This document shows positions 48,773 through 57,704 of a DNA stretch of 63,356 nt, piece after piece. The position numbers were made by a program, and so were the translations under genes. Source of the DNA: Chloroflexota bacterium. GTDB taxonomy: Bacteria; Chloroflexota; Limnocylindria; Limnocylindrales; CSP1-4. The notes beneath the pieces are model-generated. The model made no database searches. It had not been told where the DNA came from and was given only the letters and a program-made list of their open reading frames with translations. Every line of letters starts with the position of its first letter. Positions within the stretch are counted from its first letter, which is position 1. Location: contig JAJZRQ010000007.1 in NCBI GenBank assembly GCA_021802585.1, positions 1 to 63,356 on the forward strand, written 5' to 3'.

Positions 48773-51454
48773 CTACAGGTCGAGCGGGTCGCGCTTCTCC
48801 GGGTCGATCCCGAGGGCCGCGATCGCGTCGGCGAGCGCGGAGGCCGGCAGCGTGCCGGCGGCGCGGAGCCCGGTGAGGGCCGCAAGGGCGACGTGCGGCG
48901 CGTCGATCTCGAAGAGCGACCGCAGCGCCTCGCGCGTGTCGCTCCGACCGAACCCCTCCGTCCCGAGCGCCACGTAGCCGGCGGGCAGCCAGCGGCCGAG
49001 GAGGTCGGGCAGCGCCTTCAGCCAGTCCGAGACGAGGACGACCGGGCCGCCGTCCGGCCCGAGGACCTCCGCGACGTACGGGACCCGCGGCGCCGCGGCC
49101 GGGTGGAGCCGGTTCCAGCGCTCCACCTCGAGGGCGTCCCGCCGGAGGAGCTGCCAGGAGGTCGCGCTGTAGACCTCGGCCGCCACGCCGAACCGCTCGG
49201 CGAGGAGGCCCCGGGCCGCGATCGCCTGCTGGAGGATCGCCCCCGACCCGACGAGGCGGACGCGGCCCTTCTCGCCGCCCTCGACCGCCGGAGCGGGGAG
49301 GAGGCGGTAGAGGCCGCGGACGATCCCCTCGTCGACGCCCGCGGGCTTCGGCGGCTGCACGTAGTTCTCGTTGTAGATCGTCACGTAGTAGAGGAGGTCG
49401 TCGCCGCGGCCGTGCATCCGCTCGATCCCGTCGCGGACGATCGCGGCGAGCTCGTAGGCGAAGGCCGGGTCGTAGGCCCGGAGCGACGGGATCGTCGAGG
49501 CGAGGAGGTGGCTGTGGCCGTCCTCGTGCTGGAGCCCCTCCCCGTTCAGCGACGTGCGGCCGGCGGTCGCGCCCATCATGAAGCCGCGGCCGCGGGCGTC
49601 GCCGAAGGCCCAGGCCTGGTCGCCCGTCCGCTGGAACCCGAACATCGAGTAGAAGATGTAGAAGGGGATCATCGGCTCGCCGTGCGTCGCGTACGACGTC
49701 GCGGCCGCCTGGAACGAGGCCATCGAGCCGGCCTCCGTGATCCCCTCCTCGAGGACCTGGCCGTCCACCGCCTCGCGGTACGAGAGAACGAGGTCGGAGT
49801 CGACGGGCTCGTAGCGCTGGCCTCCGCTCGCGTAGATCCCGACCTCCTTGAAGAGGGGGTCCATGCCGAAGGTCCGGGCCTCGTCCGGGATGATCGGCAC
49901 GATCCGCCGCCCGAACCCCGGGTCGCGCATGAGGTTCCGGAGGAGCTTCGCGAACACCATCGTCGTGCTCACCGCGGCCGTCGAGCCGGCGGCGAACTCC
50001 GCGTCCACCTCGGGGACGGGCGCGGGGAGCGGCCGGGCCCGGACCGCGCGCCGCGGGAGCGGGCCGCCGAGCGCCCGCCGCCGCTCGAGCATGTACTCGA
50101 CTTCGCGCGACTTCGGGCCGGGGTGGTAGTACGGCGCCTCCGCGAGCTCGTCGTCGGGGATCGGCAGCTCGAGGCGGTCGCGGAAGATCCGCAGCTCGGC
50201 CTCGGACAGCTTCTTCGCCTGGTGGGTGATGTTCCGGCCCTCGACGAGGGGGCCGAGGGTCCAGCCCTTGATCGTCTTCGCCAGGATGACCGTCGGGGCC
50301 CCGCGGAACTCGGTCGCCGCCCGGTACGCGGCGTAGAGCTTGCGGTAGTCGTGGCCGCCCCGGCGGAGCCGCGTCAGGTCGTCGTTCGAGAGGTGCTCGA
50401 CGAGCTTCCGGAGGCGGGGGTCGGGCCCGAAGAAGTGCTCCCGGATGTACGAGCCCCCGGCGACGGAGTACTTCTGGAACTCGCCGTCGACAGTGTCGTT
50501 CATCTTGTTGACGAGCACGCCGTCGACGTCGCGGGCGAGGAGGTCGTCCCACTCGCGGCCCCAGATGACCTTGATGACGTTCCAGCCGGCCCCCCGGAAG
50601 ATCCCCTCGAGCTCCTGGATGATCTTGCCGTTCCCGCGGACCGGCCCGTCGAGGCGCTGGAGGTTGCAGTTCACGACGAAGGTCAGGTTGTCGAGCCGCT
50701 CGCGACCCGCGACCCAGAGCGCGCCGAGCGCCTCCGGCTCGTCCATCTCGCCGTCCCCGAGGAAGGCCCACACCCGCGAGCCCGCCGTGTCGGCGATCCC
50801 GCGGTGCTCGAGGTAGCGGTTGAAGCGCGCCTGGTAGATCGCCGAGATCGGCCCGATCCCCATGCTGACGGTCGGGAACTCCCAGAAGTCGGGCATGAGC
50901 CGCGGGTGCGGGTACGAGCTGAGCCCCCGGCCGGGCCCCACCTCGCGCCGGAAGTGGTCGAGCTGGTCCTCGCCGAGGCGCCCCTCGAGGAAGGCGCGGG
51001 CGTACATCCCCGGGGCGGCGTGGCCCTGGTAGAAGACCTGGTCGCCCGCCCCGCCGTCCTTGCCCTGGAAGAACCAGTTGAAGCCGACCTCGTAGAGGCT
51101 CGCCGAGCTGGCGTACGTCGAGAGGTGCCCGCCGATGCCGGGGAACCGGTTGTTCGCCCGGAGGACCATCGCGACGGCGTTCCAGCGGACGAGGCGGCGG
51201 ATCCGCCGCTCGAGGTCCTCGTCTCCGGGGAACTCCGGCTCCTGCTCCGGGCTGATCGTGTTGATGTACCGGGTCTGGGTGAGCGGAGGGAGCCCGACGT
51301 GGCGCTGGCGGGCGCGCTTCAGGAGCTTGTAGGCGACGAAGCGGGCCCGCTCCGGGCCTTCCTGGTCGAGCAGCTGGTCGAACGATTCGATCCAGTCCCG
51401 CGTCTCGGACGGGTCGACGTCGGGGAGCTGCTGCTTGAACTCGTCGCTGTACAT
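48773..51454 (-). CDS. aceE: Pyruvate dehydrogenase E1 component (homodimeric)
   Basis: 893 residues, the length of AceE. It oxidatively decarboxylates pyruvate with thiamine diphosphate and acetylates the E2 lipoyl group. Motifs are TRYINTISPEQEPEFPGDE, NNRFPGIGGHLSTYASSASL, VFYQGHAAPGMYARAFLEGR, the TPP motif GDGEMDEPEALGALWVAGRE...VVNCN, and GLQHEDGHSHLLASTIP near the C-terminal half. The ATG at 51454 begins homology (MYSDEFKQQLPDVDPSETRD). E2 and E3 are not in the window. A TACGCT -10-like element lies at 51531-51536 on this strand. Confidence 0.96.
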   Translation of the reverse strand: MYSDEFKQQLPDVDPSETRDWIESFDQLLDQEGPERARFVAYKLLKRARQRHVGLPPLTQTRYINTISPEQEPEFPGDEDLERRIRRLVRWNAVAMVLRANNRFPGIGGHLSTYASSASLYEVGFNWFFQGKDGGAGDQVFYQGHAAPGMYARAFLEGRLGEDQLDHFRREVGPGRGLSSYPHPRLMPDFWEFPTVSMGIGPISAIYQARFNRYLEHRGIADTAGSRVWAFLGDGEMDEPEALGALWVAGRERLDNLTFVVNCNLQRLDGPVRGNGKIIQELEGIFRGAGWNVIKVIWGREWDDLLARDVDGVLVNKMNDTVDGEFQKYSVAGGSYIREHFFGPDPRLRKLVEHLSNDDLTRLRRGGHDYRKLYAAYRAATEFRGAPTVILAKTIKGWTLGPLVEGRNITHQAKKLSEAELRIFRDRLELPIPDDELAEAPYYHPGPKSREVEYMLERRRALGGPLPRRAVRARPLPAPVPEVDAEFAAGSTAAVSTTMVFAKLLRNLMRDPGFGRRIVPIIPDEARTFGMDPLFKEVGIYASGGQRYEPVDSDLVLSYREAVDGQVLEEGITEAGSMASFQAAATSYATHGEPMIPFYIFYSMFGFQRTGDQAWAFGDARGRGFMMGATAGRTSLNGEGLQHEDGHSHLLASTIPSLRAYDPAFAYELAAIVRDGIERMHGRGDDLLYYVTIYNENYVQPPKPAGVDEGIVRGLYRLLPAPAVEGGEKGRVRLVGSGAILQQAIAARGLLAERFGVAAEVYSATSWQLLRRDALEVERWNRLHPAAAPRVPYVAEVLGPDGGPVVLVSDWLKALPDLLGRWLPAGYVALGTEGFGRSDTREALRSLFEIDAPHVALAALTGLRAAGTLPASALADAIAALGIDPEKRDPLDL

Positions 51455-51575
51455 CGCGGATGGGCTCCTGCGCGGGAACGCCGGGTCGGGCGCGGCGTCG
51501 GCCCGGCGCGCACGCCGGGGGACCGGGCGGAGCGTAATCCATTGCGCGAGCGAACGCGCCGGCGGGCGCATGGGG

Positions 51576-51581
51576 TAGAGT
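51576..51581 (+). promoter_or_regulatory. -10 element of the nicotinamidase gene, leaderless start
   Basis: TAGAGT is followed by six bases and the ATG at 51588. No ribosome-binding site is present between them. Confidence 0.65.
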
Positions 51582-51587
51582 CGAGCA

Positions 51588-52217
51588 ATGCAGGAGGAGT
51601 ACGGACCCGCCACGGCGCTCCTCGTCGTCGACGTCCAGAACGACTTCGCCGACCCCGCGGGCGGGCTCGCCGTCGGCGGCGGGGAGGAGATCCTCCCGGT
51701 CCTCGACGAGGAGATCGCGGCTGCGCGCGCCGCCGGCGCGTTCGTCGCGTACACGCAGGACTGGCACCCGCCGGCCACGCCCCACTTCGCGAAGGACGGC
51801 GGCGCGTGGCCGGTCCACTGCGTCGGCGGGACGTGGGGGGCCGAGCTCCACCCCGGCCTCGTGGCCGGCGCCGGGCCGGCGGTCCGCAAGGGAACGAACG
51901 GCGAGGACGGCTACTCCGGCTTCACGATGCGCGACCCGGTCAGCGGCGCGACCGTCCCGACGGAGCTCGCCGGGCTCCTGCGGAGCCGCGGGATCCAGCG
52001 GATCGTCGTCGGCGGCCTCGCGACGGACTACTGCGTCCGGTCCACCGTCCTCGACGCGATCGCGCTCGGCTACGAGACCCATGTCCTCGTCGAGGGCGTG
52101 CGGGCCGTGGACCTCGCGCCCGGCGACGGTGAGCGCGCCCTCGCCGAGATGGAGCGCGCCGGGGCCCGCCTCGTCCGGCGCCCCGCGGGCGCGGCGGCGG
52201 CCGACGGGCCACCGTGA
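51588..52217 (+). CDS. pncA: Nicotinamidase / isochorismatase family
   Basis: A 209-residue cysteine hydrolase converting nicotinamide to nicotinate. It has catalytic Asp15 (LLVVDVQNDFADP), metal-site YTQDWHPPATPHFAKDGG, catalytic Lys in AVRKGTNGEDGYSGF and nucleophile Cys in GGLATDYCVRSTVLDAI. The start codon lies six bases from a -10 hexamer. It overlaps the SRPBCC gene by four bases. No other NAD salvage gene adjoins it. Confidence 0.92.
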   Translation: MQEEYGPATALLVVDVQNDFADPAGGLAVGGGEEILPVLDEEIAAARAAGAFVAYTQDWHPPATPHFAKDGGAWPVHCVGGTWGAELHPGLVAGAGPAVRKGTNGEDGYSGFTMRDPVSGATVPTELAGLLRSRGIQRIVVGGLATDYCVRSTVLDAIALGYETHVLVEGVRAVDLAPGDGERALAEMERAGARLVRRPAGAAAADGPP

Positions 52218-52792
52218 TGGGCCTCCGGACCCTCCTCGCCCTCGCCCTCGGCGGGGTCGGGGCGACGTTCCTCGCCGACCGCTGGCTCGGCGGCCTCGTG
52301 GCCCGCGGCGAGGGGCCGGACCCCGTGATGAAGATGGCGATCACGATCGACGCCCCGATCGACGAGGTGTGGGACGCCGTCGCGGACATCGAGCGCCAGC
52401 CGCTCTGGATGGAGGAGATGAAGGCCGTCCGGCTCCGCTCGCCGGGCCCGGTCGGCGTCGGCACGCGCGCCGAGGCGGACGTCCGGGTCTTCCTCGTCGG
52501 GATCGTTGACGCGGTCGAGGTGGACGCCTACGACCCGCCGACGCGCTTCGGCATCCGCCACGTCGGCACGTACGCCGGCGAGGGCCGGATCACCCTCGAG
52601 GCGATCGACGCGCGGCGGACCCTCGTCCTCTGGGACGAGCGCCTCGTCCCGCCCGTCTTCCCGCACCTCGGCCAGCTCTTCCAGAAGCCGATCCTCGGGG
52701 CGATCTTCCAGGCCGACCTCGAGCGCCTCCGCGAGATCGTCGAGTCGCGGCACGCCGAGGCCCACGCCGGCAGCGGCACGGACGCCGGCTGA
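52214..52792 (+). CDS. SRPBCC (START-like) family protein
   Basis: 192 residues. An N-terminal hydrophobic segment (TLLALALGGVGATFLADRWL) precedes a START-like cavity domain: MAITIDAPIDEVWDAVADIE, QPLWMEEMKAVRLRSPGPVG, GEGRITLEAIDARRTLVLWD. It binds a hydrophobic ligand of unknown nature. The start is GTG 52214 or ATG 52217, coupled to pncA. C-terminal EADLERLREIVESRHAE is helical. Confidence 0.85.
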   Translation: MMGLRTLLALALGGVGATFLADRWLGGLVARGEGPDPVMKMAITIDAPIDEVWDAVADIERQPLWMEEMKAVRLRSPGPVGVGTRAEADVRVFLVGIVDAVEVDAYDPPTRFGIRHVGTYAGEGRITLEAIDARRTLVLWDERLVPPVFPHLGQLFQKPILGAIFQADLERLREIVESRHAEAHAGSGTDAG

Positions 52793-52812
52793 CGCCGACC
52801 CCGGACCGGCTG

Positions 52813-53700
52813 GTGCGCGTCCACCTCGTCGACGCGACGTACGAGCTGTTCCGGGCGTACCACGCCCCCCGCCCGCCCGTCCGGGGCCGCGACGGGATGG
52901 CCCTCACCGCAGTCGCCGGCCTCGCGGGCACGCTCCTCGCACTCCTCCGCGACGAGGGCGCGACCCACGTCGGGTGCGCCCACGACCGGGTCATCCGCTC
53001 GTTCCGCAACGACCTCTGGCCGGGCTACAAGACGGAGGCCGGCGTCCCCGCCGACCTCCTCGCCCAGTTCCCCGTCGCCGAGGAGGCGATCGAGGCTCTC
53101 GGGATCCCGCTCTGGCCGATGGCCGAGCTCGAGGCCGACGACGCGCTCGCGACCGCGGCGGCCCGCTTCGACGCCGATCCGGCGGTCGACCAGGTCCTCG
53201 TCTGCACGCCGGACAAGGACCTCGCCCAGGTCGTCCGCGGCCGGCGCGTCGTCCTCCGCGATCGCCGCCGGGCCCTCGACTACGACGAGGAGGGGGTGCA
53301 CACGAAGTGGGGCGTGGCGCCGTCCGCCGTCCCCGACCGGCTCGCCCTCGTCGGCGACGCGGCCGACGGGTACCCGGGGATCCCCGGCTTCGGCGCGGTC
53401 GGCGCGGCCGCGCTCCTCGCCGCGTTCGGCTCCCTCGAGGGGATCCGCGACGCCGACCCGGCCACCTGGCCGCCGGGGATCCGCGGTGCGGCCCGCCTCG
53501 CGGCGACGCTCCGGGAGCGCTGGGCCGACGCGCTCCTCTTCCGCGACCTCGCCACGCTCCGGCTCGACGCGCCCGTCCCCGAGCGGAGCGCCGCGGAGCT
53601 CCGCTGGCGCGGGGCGGACCGCGCCACCTGGACGGCGTTCTGCGACCGCTGGGGGCTGCCGGGCCTGCTGCTGCGGCCCCATCGCTGGCACGCCGCCTAG
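52813..53700 (+). CDS. Stand-alone 5'-3' exonuclease (flap endonuclease-like)
   Basis: 295 residues equivalent to the N-terminal nuclease domain of DNA polymerase I. Acidic metal sites are visible in VHLVDATYELFRAYHA, AELEADDALATAAARFD and VCTPDKDLAQVV, and an H3TH DNA-binding segment in LALVGDAADGYPGIPGFGAV. FRNDLWPGYKTEAG is the conserved Lys/Arg region. It likely removes RNA primers or flaps. GTG start. Confidence 0.88.
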   Translation: MRVHLVDATYELFRAYHAPRPPVRGRDGMALTAVAGLAGTLLALLRDEGATHVGCAHDRVIRSFRNDLWPGYKTEAGVPADLLAQFPVAEEAIEALGIPLWPMAELEADDALATAAARFDADPAVDQVLVCTPDKDLAQVVRGRRVVLRDRRRALDYDEEGVHTKWGVAPSAVPDRLALVGDAADGYPGIPGFGAVGAAALLAAFGSLEGIRDADPATWPPGIRGAARLAATLRERWADALLFRDLATLRLDAPVPERSAAELRWRGADRATWTAFCDRWGLPGLLLRPHRWHAA

Positions 53701-53743
53701 CACGCGGCGCGTCCGGCACGCCGCGTGGCCGGCGGCGATCCTC

Positions 53744-54550
53744 CTACGTCGGCTCGCGCAGCAGCTCGAGCAGGCGCGCGTGGTGGACGGGCGGGGCGGC
53801 GAGGATGCCCATCCCCTTCTCTGGCGCCGTCAGGTCGAACCAGAGGCCGCCCGCCATGTTCGTCACCGTTGCCCCGGCCCGCTCGGCGATGAGGCCGGCC
53901 GCGGCGATGTCCCACGTCGAGAGGCCCACGGTCTGGCTGTAGGCATCGAAGCGGCCGTTGGCCACGTAGGCGAGAGTGAGGGCCGCCGAGCCCATCTGGC
54001 GGGGGATCCGGATCGCCCGCCGCACGCGCCGCGTCCGGAGGGCCGGTGCCCGCCCGCCCACGGCGAGACCCATGACCAGGTCCACGAGACGTTCCTTCCG
54101 GGAGACGACCACCGGGCGCCCGTCCAGGGTCGCGGGCCCGTCGGCGGTGGCGGCGAACGTCTCCAGGCGCAGCGGGTCGTGGACCACGCCGACGACGGGG
54201 TGGCCGTCGACCACCAGGGCGAGGGAAACGCAGAAGAACGGGATCCCGTTGGCGTAGTTGACGGTCCCGTCGATGGGGTCGCAGACCCACGTGCGGTGGG
54301 CAGCCGCCGCGTCCCGCCCCGATTCCTCGCCGTAGAAGGCATCACCCGGGAAGCGCTCGGCGAGAGCGGCCCGGATGAGCGCCTCGGACGCGTGGTCGAC
54401 CTCGGTCACGATGTCGCGGACACCCTTGTACTCGACAGCGCCGGCGTCGTCGCGGCGCTCCACCAGGAGCACGCCGGCGCGGGCCGCGATCTCCATCGCC
54501 GCGGCCAGCTCCGCGGCCCAGGCGCTTCCCGACCGCGCGCTCCCGGTCAC
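53744..54550 (-). CDS. Inositol monophosphatase family protein
   Basis: A 268-residue Mg-dependent phosphatase with FYGEESGRD (metal Glu), the signature WVCDPIDGTVNYANGIPFF and the C-terminal LSTWDIAAAGLIAERAGATV with the third Asp. Substrates in the family include inositol phosphate, histidinol phosphate and PAP. None is indicated by context. GTG start overlapping the preceding stop by four bases. Confidence 0.92.
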   Translation of the reverse strand: MTGSARSGSAWAAELAAAMEIAARAGVLLVERRDDAGAVEYKGVRDIVTEVDHASEALIRAALAERFPGDAFYGEESGRDAAAAHRTWVCDPIDGTVNYANGIPFFCVSLALVVDGHPVVGVVHDPLRLETFAATADGPATLDGRPVVVSRKERLVDLVMGLAVGGRAPALRTRRVRRAIRIPRQMGSAALTLAYVANGRFDAYSQTVGLSTWDIAAAGLIAERAGATVTNMAGGLWFDLTAPEKGMGILAAPPVHHARLLELLREPT

Positions 54551-55029
54551 CGCGAGCAGTCCACGGCGAGCGAGCGCCCCGTGGGGCCGAGCCCGGTGAC
54601 GCGCTGCTCGAAGACGAGGCCGTCACCGGCCGGGACCTCGGGCGTCCGGACGTACGTCTCCACCGGGGGGTTGCCCGGGTAGGTCGGGTCCCACACGCGA
54701 CAGCTGGCACGACCGGTCCGCGAGCCGAGGTTCTCCACGGCGACGGTGATCACCAGCCCGTCGCCGTCGGGAACGGCCTCGCGGAGCGTCGCCCGGAAGG
54801 GGCCGACGCCGCCGACGAAGACGGTCAGGGCCACGCCCAGCGCGACCACGGCCAGCGCGATCCCCAGGAAGACGGTCCCGTGGGCCTGTGACGCGGCCGG
54901 CTGCCGGAGGCCGGCTGGATTGCACGTCCCGCAGAGCGCGTCGGTGAGGGGGACAGGGGCGCCGCACCGGACGCAGCCGTGCATCGGTTCCGGCACAGCG
55001 GAGCGTTCGGGGCCGGGGGTCGTCGTCAC
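54547..55029 (-). CDS. Zinc-ribbon single-pass membrane protein
   Basis: 160 residues. An N-terminal four-Cys ribbon (CVRCGAPVPLTDALCGTC) precedes one transmembrane helix (VFLGIALAVVALGVALTVFV) and an extracytoplasmic beta-domain of about 80 residues (VITVAVENLGSRTGRASCRV), similar to FxLYD-like domains. The role is unknown. GTG start. Confidence 0.75.
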   Translation of the reverse strand: MTTTPGPERSAVPEPMHGCVRCGAPVPLTDALCGTCNPAGLRQPAASQAHGTVFLGIALAVVALGVALTVFVGGVGPFRATLREAVPDGDGLVITVAVENLGSRTGRASCRVWDPTYPGNPPVETYVRTPEVPAGDGLVFEQRVTGLGPTGRSLAVDCSR

Positions 55030-55109
55030 GGCCCCGATCTTCGCACGGGCGGCGCCCGAGCGCCCGGAAGCATGTCGGCGCCGGGCGGCGTCTCGGCGCC
55101 GCGCGCAGC

Positions 55110-55979
55110 TCAGCCTCGCTCCGCCGCCGCCACCAGGAGATCCACGTCCGCCGTCGTGTTCGCCCCGACCACGGCCCCGTCGGCGCCGGCCGACACCCAT
55201 TCGGCGGCCGCTGCGGCCGGGTCCCCCACCCAGGGGCTGCCGGCGAGCGAGGCGCTCCGGGGCACGTCGAAGGCAACGAGGACGCGCTGCGCCGAGCGGT
55301 TCTTCCCCGCCGCCGCCAGCGCATCGAGGTAGGCCGGCAGGCGCTCCGCCAGCATCGCGGCCGGCGTCGTCCAGCCGTCGCCGACGCGGGCGGCCAGCTC
55401 GACCCCGGGGCGCGACTCCGCGCCGATGGTGATCGGAGGTGGAGGTACGGGGACCGGGAAGGCGTGGGCGTCGAGCAGCGGGTAGAACGGGCTCGGTCTC
55501 GTCGCCGGGCCGCCGAGCCAGAGGGCGCGCAGGACTGCGACCGCCTCCTCGAGCCGGGCGACCCGCTCGGGCACGTCGGGGAACGGGATCCCGTAGGCCC
55601 GGTGCTCGGCCGGGTGGCCGCCGATCCCGAGGCCGAGGATCAGCCGGCCGCCGGTGGCCTCCTGGAGCGTCGCGGCCATCCTGGCCAGCACCGCCGGGTG
55701 GCGGTTCATCACGTTGGCCACGAAGGTCATCAGCCCGAGCCGGGTGGTGGCGCCGCCAATCGCAGCCAGCGTCGTCCAGGCCTCGAGGACCGGGTCGTTC
55801 CGTGCGCCGCGGCTGACGAAGTGGTCCCAGGTTGCGACGCCCGCATAGCCCGCGGCCTCGAGGCGCAGGGCCTGCTCGCGCCACCAGGCGAACGGAACCC
55901 CGATCGAGCGCAGGTTGACGACGACCGGGAACGGCCCGGGCGACTCCTGCGTCGCCTCGCCGCCGGGCGTCCCCGCCAC
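55110..55979 (-). CDS. LLM-class (probably F420-dependent) oxidoreductase
   Basis: A 289-residue luciferase-like TIM barrel: GYAGVATWDHFVSRGARNDP, TTRLGLMTFVANVMNRHPAV, LARMAATLQEATGGRLILGL, GIGGHPAEHRAYGIPFPDVP, and RVARLEEAVAVLRALWLGG. The presence of cofC/cofD makes F420 the likely cofactor; FMN remains possible. GTG start. It follows a decayed phosphorylase gene on the same strand. Confidence 0.88.
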   Translation of the reverse strand: MAGTPGGEATQESPGPFPVVVNLRSIGVPFAWWREQALRLEAAGYAGVATWDHFVSRGARNDPVLEAWTTLAAIGGATTRLGLMTFVANVMNRHPAVLARMAATLQEATGGRLILGLGIGGHPAEHRAYGIPFPDVPERVARLEEAVAVLRALWLGGPATRPSPFYPLLDAHAFPVPVPPPPITIGAESRPGVELAARVGDGWTTPAAMLAERLPAYLDALAAAGKNRSAQRVLVAFDVPRSASLAGSPWVGDPAAAAAEWVSAGADGAVVGANTTADVDLLVAAAERG

Positions 55980-55984
55980 GGCGC

Positions 55985-56284
55985 TCAGAGGCCGGCCGTG
56001 ACGGCGGACGAGATCGCCGCCGCGAGGGCGGCCTGCAGCGTCGTCGCCGTCCGGCGCTCCAGCTCGTCGAGGGGAAGGTACGACTGCTCGGAGGTCACGC
56101 CCTCGCCCAGGACATCGCTGACCGTCAGGATCGTGGCCGCCCGGACGTCGACCCCGGTGGCCGCCGCCGGCGCGCCGATGCCGGTGGCCTGGACGCTGAT
56201 CGCCGTGGCCCGGTTCGGGTCGCCCGGCAGGAGGACGATCGGCGCGTAGTCCTCGGGCTCGGCGCGGAGATGGAGCTGCGGCAT
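55985..56284 (-). pseudogene. Purine-nucleoside/uridine phosphorylase remnant with internal deletion
   Basis: The 99-residue frame joins the N-terminal phosphate-binding motif (DYAPIVLLPGDPNRATAISV, then QATGIGAPAAA) directly to the C-terminal region (VRAATILTVSDVLGEG, ELERRTATTLQAAL). About 150 residues with the nucleoside site are missing, yet the frame is kept. Full enzymes have about 240-280 residues. It neighbours a ribose/xylose-type ABC transporter, which may once have been a nucleoside uptake and cleavage set. Confidence 0.7.
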
Positions 56285-56403
56285 CGGCGGGATCCTCGGG
56301 TGGGTGGGCGAGGCGAGTGTATCCGTCCAGCTTGGCAGGACGCCCGCCGCGGGCGGCAGACCTGGACGGGCGGCAGGCCTCGCAGGGGACTTGCGACGGG
56401 CCG

Positions 56404-56415
56404 TAAACCGGTTCA
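56404..56415. promoter_or_regulatory. Candidate LacI-type operator upstream of the sugar ABC transporter
   Basis: TAAACCGGTTCA is a near-perfect palindrome with the central CG typical of LacI-family operators. It lies just upstream of TTGACG (56424-56429) and about 110 bases before the binding-protein start. The cognate regulator is not in the adjacent genes. Confidence 0.45.
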
Positions 56416-56527
56416 CTGTGCACTTGACGGGGGACGCGCCGTTGGCGCAATGATCCCGCATCCACGCCGCATGTCGGGGAGGACTGGCCGTGCGCGGCCG
56501 GACCCACGACCAAGGAGGAGAAGGCTT

Positions 56528-57625
56528 GTGAAGCATCGAGTCGTGTTCGCCGGCCTCGCCGCCCTCGCGATTGTCGTGAGCGCATGCGGCGGCAGCAGTG
56601 GCGGCGGCAAGGTGGCGCTGCTCCTGCCGGAGAAGCAGACCGCCCGTTACGAGGCGGCAGACCGCCCGTTCTTCGAGGCGAAGCTCAAGGAGCTCTGCCC
56701 CGACCAGTTCAAGGAGTACATCTACAACAACGCGGCCGAGGACGCCACGGCCCAGCAGCAGCAGGCCGAGGCGGCGATCACCGCCGGCGCCAAGGTCCTC
56801 GTCCTCGACCCGGTCGACGGCGAGGCGGCCGGCAAGATCGTCACCGACGCCGCGGCAAAGGGCGTGAAGGTCATCAGCTACGACCGCCTGCTCAAGGGTG
56901 GAAGCAAGCCCGACTACTACATCTCGTTCGACAACGAGGCCGTCGGCAGGCTCCAGGGCCAGGCGCTGCTCGACAAGCTGACCGCCGACGGCAAGACGAT
57001 GGCCAAGGTCATCTGGATCAACGGCTCGCCCAAGGACAACAACGCGCTCCTCTTCGCCAAGGGTGCCCACAGCGTCCTCGACGGCAAGGTCGAGATCCTC
57101 AAGGAAGACGCCATGGCCAACTGGAAGCAGGAAGAGGCCCAGCAGATCATGGAAGCCGCCATCGCCGAGTTCGGCAAGGATGGCTTCGACGCGGTCTACG
57201 TCGCCAACGACGGCGGGGCGGCAGGCGTCTACGCGGCCATGGTCGCGAACGGCGTCGATCCCAAGACCAAGCCGATCACCGGCCAGGATGCCCAGGTCGA
57301 CGCGATCCAGCGGATCCTCACCGGCGACCAGTACATGACTGTCTACAAGGCGATCCAGCCGGAGGCCGAGTTGGCCGCCCAGCTCGCCTGCAAGCTCGTC
57401 AAGGGCGAGAAGATCACCGACACGACGGTGGCGGTCAACAACGGGACGATCGACGTCCCGTCGCTCCTCCTGACGCCGGTCGCCGTCACCGTCGACGGCG
57501 CGGTCGCCGGGACCAAGTCGGTCAAGGACACGGTCGTGGCCGACAGCTTCTACGGCGCCGACACGGTCGCGAAGATCTGCACCCCCGACTTCGCGGCGGC
57601 CTGCACCAAGGCGGGGATCCAGTAG
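56528..57625 (+). CDS. Sugar ABC transporter substrate-binding lipoprotein (XylF/RbsB type)
   Basis: 365 residues with lipobox IVVSACGG and a Peripla_BP_4 fold: KVALLLPEKQTARYEAADRP, QQQQAEAAITAGAKVLVLDP, AKGVKVISYDRLLKG, YYISFDNEAVGRLQGQALLD, VIWINGSPKDNNALLFAKGA, VYVANDGGAAGVYAAMVANG and PITGQDAQVDAIQRILTGDQ. These closely follow the D-xylose-binding group. GTG start with AAGGAGGAGAAGG. Ligand inferred as an aldopentose or related sugar. Confidence 0.92.
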   Translation: MKHRVVFAGLAALAIVVSACGGSSGGGKVALLLPEKQTARYEAADRPFFEAKLKELCPDQFKEYIYNNAAEDATAQQQQAEAAITAGAKVLVLDPVDGEAAGKIVTDAAAKGVKVISYDRLLKGGSKPDYYISFDNEAVGRLQGQALLDKLTADGKTMAKVIWINGSPKDNNALLFAKGAHSVLDGKVEILKEDAMANWKQEEAQQIMEAAIAEFGKDGFDAVYVANDGGAAGVYAAMVANGVDPKTKPITGQDAQVDAIQRILTGDQYMTVYKAIQPEAELAAQLACKLVKGEKITDTTVAVNNGTIDVPSLLLTPVAVTVDGAVAGTKSVKDTVVADSFYGADTVAKICTPDFAAACTKAGIQ

Positions 57626-57653
57626 GCAACTCGCCTGTCTGATCGCGTAGCAG

Positions 57654-57685
57654 CGACGGCGGGGAGCGGCAGCTCCCCGCCGTCG
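57654..57685 (+). other. Strong intercistronic stem-loop after the binding-protein gene
   Basis: CGACGGCGGGGAGC (57654-57667) pairs perfectly with 57672-57685 around a GGCA loop, 14 base pairs. No T-run follows. It probably sets differential expression of the binding protein over the ATPase and permease. Confidence 0.85.
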
Positions 57686-57704
57686 GCGTATTCGGGAGGA
57701 GAGG

